This document shows, piece after piece, positions 47,009 to 58,562 of a stretch of 64,000 nucleotides of DNA. How positions within the stretch are numbered: the first letter of the stretch is position 1; every line of letters begins with the position of its first letter. The stretch covers positions 434,001 to 498,000 of the forward strand of contig NW_026570223.1 of the NCBI RefSeq assembly GCF_019649055.1, in the 5' to 3' direction. A model generated the notes under the pieces. The model made no database searches. It saw only the letters and a program-made list of their open reading frames with translations, and was not told the DNA's origin. The DNA comes from Paramacrobiotus metropolitanus (lineage: Eukaryota > Tardigrada > Eutardigrada > Parachela > Macrobiotidae). The translations under genes and the position numbers were made by a program.

Positions 47009-49534
47009 GCTGACGATTCTGTGAAGGAAAAAAGCAGAAATGGTAGAAAGTAGGTCAAGGTCGTCGCGCTGAAGAAATGTCAGCAAAATGGGAAATTCCC
47101 GACAACCGACGTTTATGCTGACATACGCGGGATTTTAAGATAGTCTCATGCGCCTAAATGTTACTTCAAGTTGGGAAAAAAAGGAATAAACGGGCAGCTG
47201 CTGTGGATAACATCAAATAACGCTGAGCAGCGATCGCAACGAGTCTGGCTGAAGTTAACGGCTCGGAACTGTGCACACGCGCTCGTTCTGTATCAGTACC
47301 TGTCTTGGCGCGTGTGGCTACGAGATTTCAAGAAAAAGTAATCAAAATTCCCAGGAAGAACCCAAACAACACGGGAAACGAAATAAACTTTGTAACGAAA
47401 AATACTAACAAAACGCAAACGGTCAACATTCAACAACGAAACACGTGGAGTGAGCGTTCCACGCCGTTAAACTCCGTCAACTTGGAAAATTTGCGGCGAT
47501 CATTTTTGGCGTGACTGCCAAGAAGCAGTCCGGCTTCTTCATGGACCGGGCATAACAGTGAGTCACACCCGTTCAGCGGACGAGCGAAGGCTTTAGAAAA
47601 ATCTTCGACGGTGCAACCTGGTACGGTGTACGGCGTACTTGGATCTTCCATCAAGTACTACGGACGTACGTAGTGCAGTACAAGTCTGTACTGATTGTTA
47701 TCGGCTTCTTATCAAAGTATCAGCGATTGTACGTTCTCGTACGTACAAGCGGTACTGCCGTGGTAACGACCTTTGGTGCAGTATTACATCATCGGTTGTC
47801 GATTTATGCAACTGATAAGGGGCCTGGCTGTTTACAACTTTCAGCTGTTTAAAATTTCAAGCGATCACTTTCGAAACTGCAAGTTCAGTACGTACTGTGT
47901 TACTGTACGTATTACCAGACCGGGAACAACTAAAGATAAATAGATAATTAATCGTAACATTAATCGGTATTCGGTACCGAGCCATTTTAACGTTTTTTAG
48001 ATAATTTTTAGTGACAGTTCACAGTTGCATACATACAGACGTTGCTGCTGTACATACTGGCAATATTTAAATAAAACGAACAATATTATATTAAATATAA
48101 ATCTGTCTGCAACGCAGTACGTACAGAAAAAAATATAAATTTCAAACCGCGGTTCGTTTTATACAGTCTCGACGTGCGCGCGTTTCTGGTATTTGGCGGC
48201 ATTTTTGGCCTTATCGTGTTTTCTGGTTTCAATAGCGCCGACGTTGTTGTTGGTTTGATCGTGATTCGTGATCAGAAGAAAACTACAACAGAGAATGCTG
48301 CAACGGCTGCATATTGCATAAGACACCATCGTCCCGCTGAACTTTAGACCAGAGAGACTGAGCGAGTTCAAGGACAGCCAGATTTTACACATGTATTTCC
48401 AATGCAGTGTTGTATGTACTCAGCTAGTGTGTACTGTAGTTTCACAATGTTGAATGCATGGGATACTTTTCCATTATTTCTATATAAATATTACAAATAT
48501 TACAATGATAGATCCGCTTATGCATAGTGAAGAATATAGTGGGATGTTAGGAAGAATCCGTGCAGTCCCAGAGATCAGCTCGCGTTATATACGTGGCCCC
48601 ATTCTGTTTGCGAAGATGTTACAGATTTCAGATTTGCATTATTTTTTTAATACTTCTATCGCTGATCATTTCACGGTTGTTTATGGCTCTTACTGTGTTG
48701 CTGGTCTGCTTCGGGAATGACAGGGAAGCGCGCAGTGGACCAGTCGAGAGGTGGTCGTTTTATTTTCAACAGAAACTCTCGGAATGCATGTTAGTGTCAT
48801 TTATTCCATTTATTTTTATCCTGTTGTATGGTAAACTGTTTAGTAAGCATTTAATTAAGTTAGTTTGTACCTTGTAGTATTTATTTCGATTTTTTTTATT
48901 TGAATTTGTTTGTTTATGATTTAATCAGAACATGGAACACATACTTCTTAGCTTCTATATGAACATAAAATATAATAAACAGTGCAATATCTATTGTTAA
49001 ATCTGCGAGTTCAGTATCAGGATTACTATATTAGATACTGGTTTTGGGTCCGAGTGTAAATTGTTGTTTTAGACTTTTTTATCGTCAGTCACCTACCTTG
49101 AGCGTCAAATAAATTTCATACTTTTATAGATATAAGTGCACGTTCAATACGTACGATCATGGTGTACAACATTGAACGTACATAGTTGTAGTCATACTTA
49201 ATTTTGTAATAGTTTTATTTGAATTGTTATGCTGGCAATGAGGCGGTATGCGTGTCTTTTTTATGCATTAAATTTGTGCATGTGTTTTGGTCCTTGTTTG
49301 TACATATTGTACTCTACAACGATACCATTTATACGTATTGTACATCTGTTGACTAATTCTTTATCTAGGTAATGCACCGTAATGCACGAGGTCAAGTAAA
49401 TACAGACACGGTAAATTTTGGGGATTATGACTATAAGCTAACTAATAATTTAATTATAACACAGTATTTAAGCAGTGGCGCGCGTCGGACAAAAGGGAAA
49501 TGAACAAAACACACAATATCGCATTTCTAAATTT
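47009..49534. other. No supported gene
   Basis: Upstream region of the CCCH gene and downstream region of GPCR-2. A 74-codon minus-strand frame at 47430-47654 (MEDPSTPYTVPGCTVED...) has protein-like composition but no domain or splice context. It could be a 5' exon or a micro-gene. Confidence 0.4.
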
Positions 49535-50563
49535 TTAGGCCAATGCCGGCACCACCGCTTCGATCCGTGAGCGACTGCTTATGCTGACCGGTACAGGTGC
49601 CGAAGGCCGACTGCTTTCCACCGAGCGTGAATGGTCGATGGCGCGCACTGTCCGCACTTGCCGCCGACCGCGGTGACCCCGTAGTTGCGCGCAGATCCAC
49701 AGCGAATAATGGTGAACATCGCTGACGCTCAGGCAAAAAAACGCCGGATCCAGAATGGCCTGCAGCGGATACAATACAGCCTGTGCTTTATACAGTGTAG
49801 CGCCCAGTCGACGGTTCGGGAAAATATCCATCAGGATAAAGTACACCATACTCACACTACAATACTGCATGCATACAGCGTCAGCAACAGGAAAGGGCGA
49901 CTGCCGGTTTCCTGATTTCGGCCGAAGGCGGTTGTGTAGTAATGCTGATCTCCCGCCCACCGCTCTCCGTCGGACATTTTTCCATAGAAGGAACGGATAA
50001 CTTACTGGAACGAGTAGTTGTGGGATATTGAAAACCACAACCGCCACGAACGTCCGCCGTGCAACCTGCCGTTGGGCGTTAAACCGGCAACCTTTGTCAA
50101 GCGGTAAACGATAATACATGGCATCCAGTATCACTCCCGGTAGTGTTATAATATGGACATACATAATCATAGCTAGATACAAAAACCATGCGGTAGAGAA
50201 ATTGTGGCGAGTTCTGTATGATTTCGGAAAAAATAAAGCCCAAGCGCGATTGACGTTAATCAGAAGATGACTGTGAAAGGTCACCGCGGTTAAAGTATAG
50301 AGCTTAATCGTGCAAGCATCGTTACCGATCCACCATGTTCCATAGGGATCAGTGAGGATGAGCATTGTGTGTTCGATTCCGATGAAGAGGATATTACTGG
50401 ATAAGAGTACAACGGTGTACACGTTGAATGGCGTGCGCAGGTATCTTTGAGTGAGAAGGAGGAGGAGGGCGCCGCAGTTTAAAAATGTATCAAATAATGC
50501 GGCAGTGGATGTACTGATAAGTCCGGTGGACAGATCATGAGCGGATAGGATACTTTTTATCAC
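49535..50563 (-). CDS. Divergent rhodopsin-like GPCR (orphan), GPCR-2
   Basis: Single-exon seven-transmembrane receptor, 342 aa, paralogue of the receptor at 38614-39657. Shared features in order: TPFNVYTVVLLSSNILF (TM2), WWIGNDACTIKLYTL with the TM3 Cys, NVNRAWALFFPKSYR after TM3 (NRAWA instead of DRY), LPGVILDAMYY (TM4), a Cys in extracellular loop 2 (DKGCRF), IPQLLVPVSYPFLLWKN (TM5) and LDPAFFCLSV (TM7). TM6 lacks the CWxP motif. The C-terminal tail is long, Arg/Ser-rich and may be phosphorylated. The N-terminus is short, without an obvious signal peptide. The receptor is highly divergent; ligand unknown. Confidence 0.8.
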   Translation of the reverse strand: MIKSILSAHDLSTGLISTSTAALFDTFLNCGALLLLLTQRYLRTPFNVYTVVLLSSNILFIGIEHTMLILTDPYGTWWIGNDACTIKLYTLTAVTFHSHLLINVNRAWALFFPKSYRTRHNFSTAWFLYLAMIMYVHIITLPGVILDAMYYRLPLDKGCRFNAQRQVARRTFVAVVVFNIPQLLVPVSYPFLLWKNVRRRAVGGRSALLHNRLRPKSGNRQSPFPVADAVCMQYCSVSMVYFILMDIFPNRRLGATLYKAQAVLYPLQAILDPAFFCLSVSDVHHYSLWICAQLRGHRGRRQVRTVRAIDHSRSVESSRPSAPVPVSISSRSRIEAVVPALA

Positions 50564-50871
50564 CGATGAATTCTTCTGCTTATATGAGTAGTTACTGTAT
50601 ATGCGGAGAGGTTTGTGGAAGATCGAATCGCAGCCATATTGACACCGTGAACGACGATGACTTTACCAAGAAACCGTTTTGCAGAAAATAAGACGTAACT
50701 CCTAAAGGCACTCGTTTTGTACCTTTATACCGGTGTAGAGGTGAATGTACTACAATGACTACATAGATACAGTACAAAGCCTAGTGATCAAAGCCCGAAA
50801 TTGTTAAATTGCTGTATTTTACTATTGTAAGGTGTCGAATTTTCTTCCTGTAAAACGGTGATAATTGATGC

Positions 50872-51025
50872 TTTTTCGGGCAGGGGGTAAAACGTGGCAG
50901 TGGCACCTGCCAGTGGCACTGCCAATGACATGGCAAGCGATAAAACCTGGAGACTCTGGCAACTGGCGCACGATAAAAAGTGGCAGATGCCGCATAAAAT
51001 GTGGCACCACGTATGAGCGGGCTGA
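50872..51025 (-). repeat. Dispersed repeat, copy 1 (minus orientation)
   Basis: The minus strand reads gtggtgccacattttatgcg, and a tggcagtgccactggcaggt core follows further along. The same sequence lies on the plus strand at 55043-55190 with moderate divergence. It has no coding function despite accidental similar frames in both copies. Confidence 0.82.
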
Positions 51026-53103
51026 AAGTGTTTGGTGAATTGAATTGTATATGGTGTCATTGAGACTTGCCAAAACAGTCAGTTTTCCGGGAAAGTGTTA
51101 ACAGCATGTGCCATGCACGAAGTGCGTAAGTGCGACGGTATATAATAAAATTTAGAAAGGTCAACTTTGAATTTGCTGTTCGCACGAACCGCCACGATAA
51201 AATGAATGAAAAGCCACATTAAAAATACAACGACGACACATCGTTAAGGTACAACACTGGAATAGAGGATGCCGGTTTTAATAAAACTGGAACCCAAGCT
51301 TTTTAACGTGGCGCTTTAAAGTTTAAACCGTTAATCTCTTATGTGCGGTAGAGTATTGAGTACAATACTGGCGCGATAGGTTATGCATCAAACCCGCCAC
51401 TTGCGTTAGGAAGGCTGTGACCTGGGTTCTTCCCTGTGTCATAACTTAAGAAACCATGCCTCCAGGGTATTACAAGCATATTGCATTATGTTTACCGGCG
51501 CCGCTATGACCATACAGAGGATGATTTCGCAATATGCTTCCAGCACGGACACAAAGTTGCAATAATTCTCTCCCTTGTTCTTTCCTTCATTTCTTGTCGC
51601 TTAGAAATACTTCAATATGTGCTTTATAATTCATCAGTAGTTGAATTCGAAAAAAGAAGTAAGTGGCACTCAAAATTGATTTTAAAGCGGAACGCCCAGT
51701 TTTCCAAACTAAAACAAATTTTTGACGAGGAAATCTTTTTGGCAGTTTCCTTATTTTCTGAAATTTGACACAGACCATCGCAATCCGTGAGGCGCAGATG
51801 TAGCTTCTTTTTTCGGACGGAAGATACGAAATTCCGTGCCGCCACTTATAAATATCGTAATAACAAAAAATCAAAACTTGGTAAAAAACGAAAACGAAGG
51901 ATGTTTGTTTTTCGAAATTATTTACCGGGACAATAATGCAGTGCATGTGGTCTCTCCCAGTGTTAAAACCACCGTAGATATCTATACTAAAAAGTCGCTT
52001 AAAAAACTTCTCAGGAAAAGCAATCTGGATTTGCAGCCCGGGGAGGAACGCAAGGGGAACAGTCAATATGGCTATCTTCCAGTTCACGAAGCTAACACAA
52101 CGTACCAGTGCCTAGAATCTCACGGAGCCAGATGTTTTCTGAAGGCTACATAATGTAACAGTTCACTAAACCTGGCAACCGTAGATTATGAATTGATGAC
52201 GATTTTTTAGCAAATTTTTAATGGAAAGCATAGGAAAACGTTTTGCGAAATGTTACAGTGTTGCGCATAGACCCTTGTCGGTTTGCAAAATCCCACCGTA
52301 TTCTAAATTGTTTTCTATTTCTTAAAATTAATTTATTATGATCGCTAAGAGAAAGGGCTTTCAAACTTAACGGCTCTAAGAATAACACATGCACGGAGAG
52401 GATGGCAATAAAATCATAAAGAAAGCATATTGCAAAATCACCCTCTGTAGTAGCAAAGATCTAGTTGTTTATGGCTTTAAACTTCAAAGTACGCAACGTA
52501 ACCTGTCTTGGCGGACTTTGTAATTCTTTTTAGTATTCGCTTGAAAAACTCTCAAACTACAAGTATACGTGCGATCTAAGCACCCAACCCTCGATTCTCA
52601 TGTCAGAACGCTATTGTTGTGGCGTACGTGTTATATTCCTCATATGTCTAACATATTTACGTGTTTTACTGTGCTCCTACGTTTAGACTTTAAAATTACT
52701 TACTGTTAATATAAATTAATACTGTGCAGTACTAAATTAAAGTTTTAGATACAGTACACCAATGACGCTAATAAGTTATTAGCGTAGTCTTTGAAATCAA
52801 CTTGACGCTTACAAATTTACACTCTACAGTACATATCACGCTCGCGGTCCGATTTCGGAAGTATATATGTAATTATGTACCAAGTTATCGGTAACATGAC
52901 CTTTTAAATTAGCCTTTGAACCATTATTATTTTTTATTTACGGTGTAATACGCATATTAAAGGTACACAGTGTATTGTAGTGTGTTCAGAGTCTCAGGCT
53001 TATTAGAAACTTTAAGGTAAAAATGTGCCAAATGTCAATAATACGAAGTACAATAATTTAAGCGTAAAGAGGTGGAACAACAAATTAACTGCTAATAACT
53101 TAC

Positions 53104-53503
53104 CCAAATTGGCATTGTAGTCGAATACTCGAATACCGAGAACACGGATACAGACTAATATAAATTTATTCTTACGTCGCGCGTCACTATGATCCTATGA
53201 TTTCTAGCCAGTTTAAAAAAGTCTACATTTCACGAACGTGACCGTAACCGCAGCCATCGGCAGGTGCCGGTAGTGTAAGACACTCTAAAAACAACGCCAC
53301 AAATCAGAATCACATGTAAACTCTTCAACGTTGATGGCACTATACGAACAGTCGGACACCGCACAGCAGGATAAAATTTACACGTACCGCTTGGGTTCAT
53401 CTGCTGCTGCGGGTTCACATGGTAATGTTCGCCCCTATATGCAACGGGCAAAATAATCAATAAGCAAAACAACAAGATAAGGTTAGCTGTTTGTGGAGCC
53501 ACC
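53104..53503 (-). CDS. Possible fragment of a small secreted-protein gene
   Basis: Weak candidate. Exon 53388..53503 starts after a good acceptor (tattcacag) and encodes a signal-peptide-like run (ANLILLFCLLIILPVAYRG) followed by EHYHVNPQQQMNPSG, then a strong donor (G|GTACGT, phase 1). A second exon 53104..53154 fits in phase (VCIRVLGIRVFDYNANLG) with a GTAAGT donor. No start exon or downstream exon could be assigned with confidence, and no family is recognised. Confidence 0.25.
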
Positions 53504-53944
53504 CTGTGAATATACAAGTGCGCATATACAAGGCGCCGGTTTTTTTGGAATAACAGCAAAGTTCACGTCCACTTGCCAGTATACCGAACAGATGGGACGA
53601 GCCGGCACTGAGTACACCAGATTAAAATTAAAACATGACACCGTTTAATGTTTACCACCATGCTGGGCTCTTGCCCGCAGTCTGTAGTCGAGACACTTTC
53701 AAAAATGCGGCTTCACTCAATTGTATTTTTTTCTGCAGACATGTTCTCGCAATGCTTTATATTGTACATGCGATTACAGCACTATAATATTTTCCTTTCC
53801 ACTCCCAAACCGTTTCTGTCCCATGATATAGGCCTGCCGTAGAGTGTTACTGGGTATGTTAAGTAGCATTATAATATTGCTTAGCATTATGAATATTTCA
53901 ATGAAATGACTGTTCATGATACCAATTTAAATTTGGGAACTGAT

Positions 53945-54158
53945 TACTGTACTGCTACCCTGCACTTGTCCATTTATTTTGCAGTGCAGGCGCACGTACG
54001 TTGTATGAGCCCATTCACGATTCACATACACGGCCTGCAACTGCGTGCAGAGAGCAGGCAGCTGACTGAACGTGAGCGGCTTTAGCTCTCACTCGCCTAC
54101 AGTGCAGTAGGCTCAAACTGTAAAAAAGCCTGGACAAGTGCAGGGTAGCAGTACAGTA
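53945..54158. mobile_element. Small TIR element (MITE-like), 214 bp
   Basis: Perfect 28-bp terminal inverted repeats: tactgtactgctaccctgca... at 53945-53972 and its reverse complement at 54131-54158. The interior has no coding potential and has secondary inverted motifs (tgcagtgcag, ctacagtgcagtag). Confidence 0.82.
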
Positions 54159-55042
54159 TGTGTGCGCTCCCTTTCGTCGTCTAAAATATCGACCGTCTTC
54201 TTAGCAGACACGACGTCGGGCTGATGTTTAACTAACTAAATCGTTCTAGTTCTTTTAAGTTGACATATTATGTATTCCTGTTTTCTTACGCCTTCTTATA
54301 TTTTCTTATGTTCTCTGATCTTTTCTCATGTTTTCTTGGTAAGTCGACCTCGTGACGGTCGACGTAGAGTTAGTCGACGAAATGACGGTGAGCCATGTGT
54401 GTGAGTGCGCATAATTCTGCATATTAGGGTGCGCTATGTGTTGAAGTACGGCTACTCGAAAAAATGCTAAAATACTTAAAAACCAGTAAAAGCATTTTAA
54501 ACTTTTTGAGCAAATCGTGCCAAATATTCTTCGGGTTTGGCAAAAGCTTTACTGCAATTAATCGTGGGTGGCGATAACTTATGGTAATGTTCCTCACAAA
54601 CTAAGCCTCCAAACGGGTGTGCGGGATAGCTTAGCTACGATGCTAATGTTGACACTTGACACTTACAGTATAACTTGTCGGTCAGCTGCACTTAATTAAT
54701 CGAATAAATCACCATGCTCAACTGTAAGGAATATTCCAGCGGTGTGCCTCCTAGATCTGGAAGTGCCGTAATTCAACTTGATTGCGCTTTCTGATAATTT
54801 TTCACTGTATCTGTGGTACTTTGCGCAAACAGCAAAATGCAATACCTCTTAAAGTATGTCCTTTCAAAATTTTATATGCCGGAGCTTACTTCCGAACTTT
54901 GCGCATGACCAATATTTGCAAACAGTTTAAAGGAAATTTTAATACTGGCAAGAGTTTCAAAAATATACAGTTGATACTGGCAAGAGTTTTAAAACTACAG
55001 TCGGCAAACACTCCGACCCGCAGCGTCACCCGTGCATACGTG

Positions 55043-55190
55043 GTGCCACATTTTATGCGGCATCTGCCGCTTTTTATCGCCTGCCAGTTGCCAGAGCCTC
55101 CAGGTTTTATTGCTTGCCATGCCATTGGCAGTGCCACTGGCAGGTGCCACCGCCACATTTTACCCCCTGCCGCTTTTTCGCTGCTTTCCA
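55043..55190 (+). repeat. Dispersed repeat, copy 2 (plus orientation)
   Basis: Counterpart of 50872-51025. Internally it contains a direct repeat (tggcagtgccac / tggcaggtgccac). Confidence 0.82.
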
Positions 55191-56287
55191 TTATCTCGAA
55201 GTGTACGAAGGAAGCCGTTATCCATAAAGCTTTGCCTTAAATCGCTCGGAGTCAGTGATGCAAACTTCCAACTGCCTAAGTAGACTCCAACTGCCTAAGT
55301 AGCAGCACCGGTAAACCAGGAAGATGGAATTTACCAGACAAATAAATATAGTATTATTTGTGTTGTATCTGTACTCTGCACCTCGATGTAAGAGGTCTCT
55401 GCGTTCATGGTATGATGTTTTGCTTTCTTGTGATGGTTTACGACCTTGTTTCATAACAACTGCACGCGTGAATCGGCAAGAAAAGAGAGCAATCCTTCCA
55501 GCGTGAGTTATAAATGGGCATTTACAGGAATCGTATATTTTCCATTGAGAAACAGAAACGAAATGCTGACGCACAATACTTGCACTAGCAGTACTCGTAC
55601 TTACTTTCAAACAGTACAAATTACTTCCACCGTTGGCAGATCAATCCAAGACACGTGCAGGCGGCCCACGTGGTAACTTCAAGTAAGTACTGTACATAAG
55701 TGACCTTTACTAGTCATAAAGATGTATGAAAGCAAATAAAGCCGTTGTGTCATCCTTAATGTTTAAAAACAATTTGTGGTTGGCTAAGTGTTGCAAATAT
55801 ACGTAAGCCATTTTAAACCACCTTAAAATCTGTACAGTAATTACAGACACCTTAAATGCTTATGCTCGTTCCCTAAGCGAAATGTTGACTCGGTAAACCG
55901 CATTTCGAAGCGCTCATTTTCGCACATCGACAGTTTGCGAGTAGGAGCAGAAAGCACGTTCGCAGTGTGAAAAATCTGCCCGATCGGTAATCAAACTATG
56001 TCTTATTATAATCCGTCCGAGGTTAAAACGACAGTTATTGGCAAAGAAACTCAAGTATTTGCACGATATAACCATCAAACCGAAAACCTTTGCTAAACGG
56101 TATGATCTTCTGATGAACCATACAGTAAACACATCTACCGAAAGCTAATACAAGCCCATTTCAAAAACAAGTGATCACCGTAACCGTGAAATCCGATAAG
56201 CAATGGTTGCAGCCATTAACCATACTACGGCGCGCTACGCTACTGAATTAAAGGGACCACTAACAGTAGAAAGCGGGTTTACGGAGT

Positions 56288-58562
56288 TTACACATCATCA
56301 AGAATGCAAATCTGCGAAGCACCGGCAGACGACAGCCTCTGCGCCACCTCCTTCAAGATGCGGTACAAAGCCGCGGCAGCCAGCGGAGTCAGCTGATTGA
56401 CGTCGAACCCCGCCAGGACGGCGACCGTCCACAGGCAACGCCGGTGCTGGCTGGATCGCGGATCGGCATTCACATAACCGTGGAGACCCTGTAAATCCAC
56501 AAAATAATATACCAGCCATGACCACCGCCACACCGATAAGAACGAGCACCTTTACCCTTTCCAGGCCGCACATGGCAAATACCCCGTGCTCGATGCACAG
56601 TGCGATCCATGCTTGCAACATGGTCCGATCCACCGGTTCCTCCACAACGATATGCTTCTCAAAGAGATCCCACAGCTGCATTTCGAGCTGTTCAGGTGGC
56701 TGGCAGCGGTGCGCATACTGCGACACGACGGCCGTCAGATTCCGGTCGGCCAGCGTGCATTTGGACCACACCACCCGCTCCACCGTGCCGCACAGTTTCA
56801 TGATACTGCCGTGACAGGACAGGATTTTGTCGATAGTGAAGTTCCGCGTAGCGGGCCAGTTACACTGGTATAGCACCAGTGTCCCGATGCGGCCGCCCCC
56901 GCTGACCGTACACAGATAGCGGATCATGCCCGCGGCATCGTAGCCGTCGCCTAGATCCATATGCGTCAGAATGATTATTTTTGTGCGACGACTGACGGTG
57001 TGTAGCAGACTGGTTAACATCCAGAATTTGTGCTCCATCCCGGACAGGGGATGGTCCTCTCTGTTCGACACATGCACATCAGGGAAGTGTGGTCCGGTGG
57101 TTAGAAGGCGGTCCCACATGGCACACACGCGCCGGCAACGCGTGCGTCCTATGGAATCCAGCGACTGAAGGACTTCCACAAGCAGCTCACTGGGTAAAGC
57201 CAGGCGATCCTCCCTAGAGTTGAAATTCAAACAGTTCGAAAGCGAACTTCTTCTTTTGCGAAAAATTAAATTCTGAAACGAAGTATAGATATTCTAACAT
57301 TTAAAAATATTAATATTTTTAATAAAATAATTAAAAATAAATTTTAAAAACAATCTAACATTTAAAAATAATATTATTTTCAATAAATTAATCCAAAATG
57401 ATTTAATAAGTGATTATGCTTCATACAACTATCGCAGTTTCCCGTACATATACGTAAAACTTCATTAATAATTCACAAGAGAGATAAGAAATATGAACAT
57501 ACGTTACTGGATTCAGCTACTCGTACTATTGGACAGAAATTAACGTGTGTGTTAAAAAGACCGGTGTTCAGTTTGGAATTTGAAATCGCCAGTTAATTCA
57601 GTGATTTTGTCGACATAATCAATTTTAATTAAAATACATTTGTTTCTAAAATTTTTCTTTTTAACCGGTTTGATATGCGCCACGTCCCGTTTAATTCTGA
57701 AATGATAGCATTTGAAGAATAAAGTACTCGTATGAACCGTCTGAATGCACACTCACCTTTCCCAGCTGGCTGTACGCTTTCGTTTCGCCGGCGGCATGAC
57801 AACCGCACTGAACGACTGCCGAGGAATAGTCTCCTCGTTATACTCCTCCAACGCTCCAAGGCACACAGCTTCCTACAAAAGTCAACATGCCGCAAAGTTT
57901 TACCGTCCTACATAACGCTAACAAAAGATGGCCGTTCAATTCAATTTGTCACGCACCAGCTGCTGCGGTTGCAGCGGATGATCCCGGGAACGCTGCACAT
58001 ACACCAGTGTGCGTCGAAGCACTTTCGTACACCAGATCGACAGCATTCGCTGTGCGTGCAACCGGCAGGTATCTTGCAGCACCGCCGACGCACCGGCCCA
58101 TACCGCGGGCAAGGGACAGCAGGTACGTCGTTCAAATTCCTTGATGCGCACACGGCGGCTGTCCAGTAAGCTGTCCGAGGGCGGTCGCCGTACCTGCTCC
58201 CGGGGCAGCAGTTCCGTGACGACGCCATGCGGCAGCTGCGCCTCCACGGTAACCCACCAGTAGAAATTGTTCTCGGAGACCGTCTCACCCGCGAACCACT
58301 GCCACGGGCCATCGGGGGACGCTCGCAGAAGGACTTGCACATTACGATCTTGAAGGGCATTTAAAAAGTACGCTGGTGGGATGGCGAGAAAGATATGTCC
58401 GTATTCGATGAACTGCGCGCGCTGACCACGACATTCCATGTCAATGATCAGTCCCTTGTCCGCCACGTCGATCACACGGCCGTGCTGCATCACATCGTCA
58501 ACGAGGATGTCCACGGCGTTCCACGCGTGCACGACCGTATCGTGCTGTCCGTAAATCTGCAT
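56288..58562 (-). CDS. F-box protein with novel N-terminal module
   Basis: Predicted substrate-recognition subunit of an SCF-type ubiquitin ligase, 526 aa. Proposed CDS: complement(join(56288..56488,56556..57213,57757..57872,57957..58562)); intron phases 0, 2, 0; the last intron is only 67 bp. Residues 1-60 (YGQHDTVVHAWNAVDIL..., then a VMQHGRVIDVADKGLIIDME stretch) look like a small barrel-type module that I do not recognise. Residues ~75-200 are undefined, with a WQWFAGETVSENNFYWWV segment. The F-box (EDRLALPSELLVEVLQSL, then RRVCAMWDRLL) starts at ~242. The C-terminal ~250 residues have irregular repeats (LILTHMDLGDG, LVLYQCNW, VVWSKCTL), possibly degenerate LRRs. The C-terminal frame after intron 3 was chosen because it ends in a compact helical segment (LTPLAAAALYRILKEVAQRL). 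Reading through that intron instead gives a different, low-quality tail. Confidence 0.82.

Larger units (their letters stand above)
50564..56287. other. Gene-poor region with repeats
   Basis: Contains one copy each of an inverted dispersed repeat (50872-51025 and 55043-55190), a 28-bp TIR element (53945-54158) and a weak two-exon candidate secreted peptide (53104-53503). Overlapping opposite-strand frames at 51587-52153 have no recognisable domain. Confidence 0.5.

Noticed and set aside
47430-47654. 74-codon minus-strand ORF MEDPSTPYTVPG...
   Set aside because: Protein-like composition but no homology recognised and no splice link to the CCCH gene; mentioned under the intergenic entry only.
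51587-52153. Long overlapping ORFs on both strands (166 and 105 codons)
   Set aside because: Overlap each other, no domain and no consistent splice sites; cannot tell which, if any, is real.
54782-55240. 152-codon plus-strand ORF similar to a minus-strand ORF at 50822-51073
   Set aside because: The similarity comes from a shared non-coding repeat, not a conserved gene.
56298-56556. Uninterrupted read-through at the end of the F-box gene (frame to 56298)
   Set aside because: A clean 67-bp GT-AG intron (56489-56555) switches to a better-folding C-terminus; the read-through tail is Arg/Gly/Ala-rich shadow sequence.
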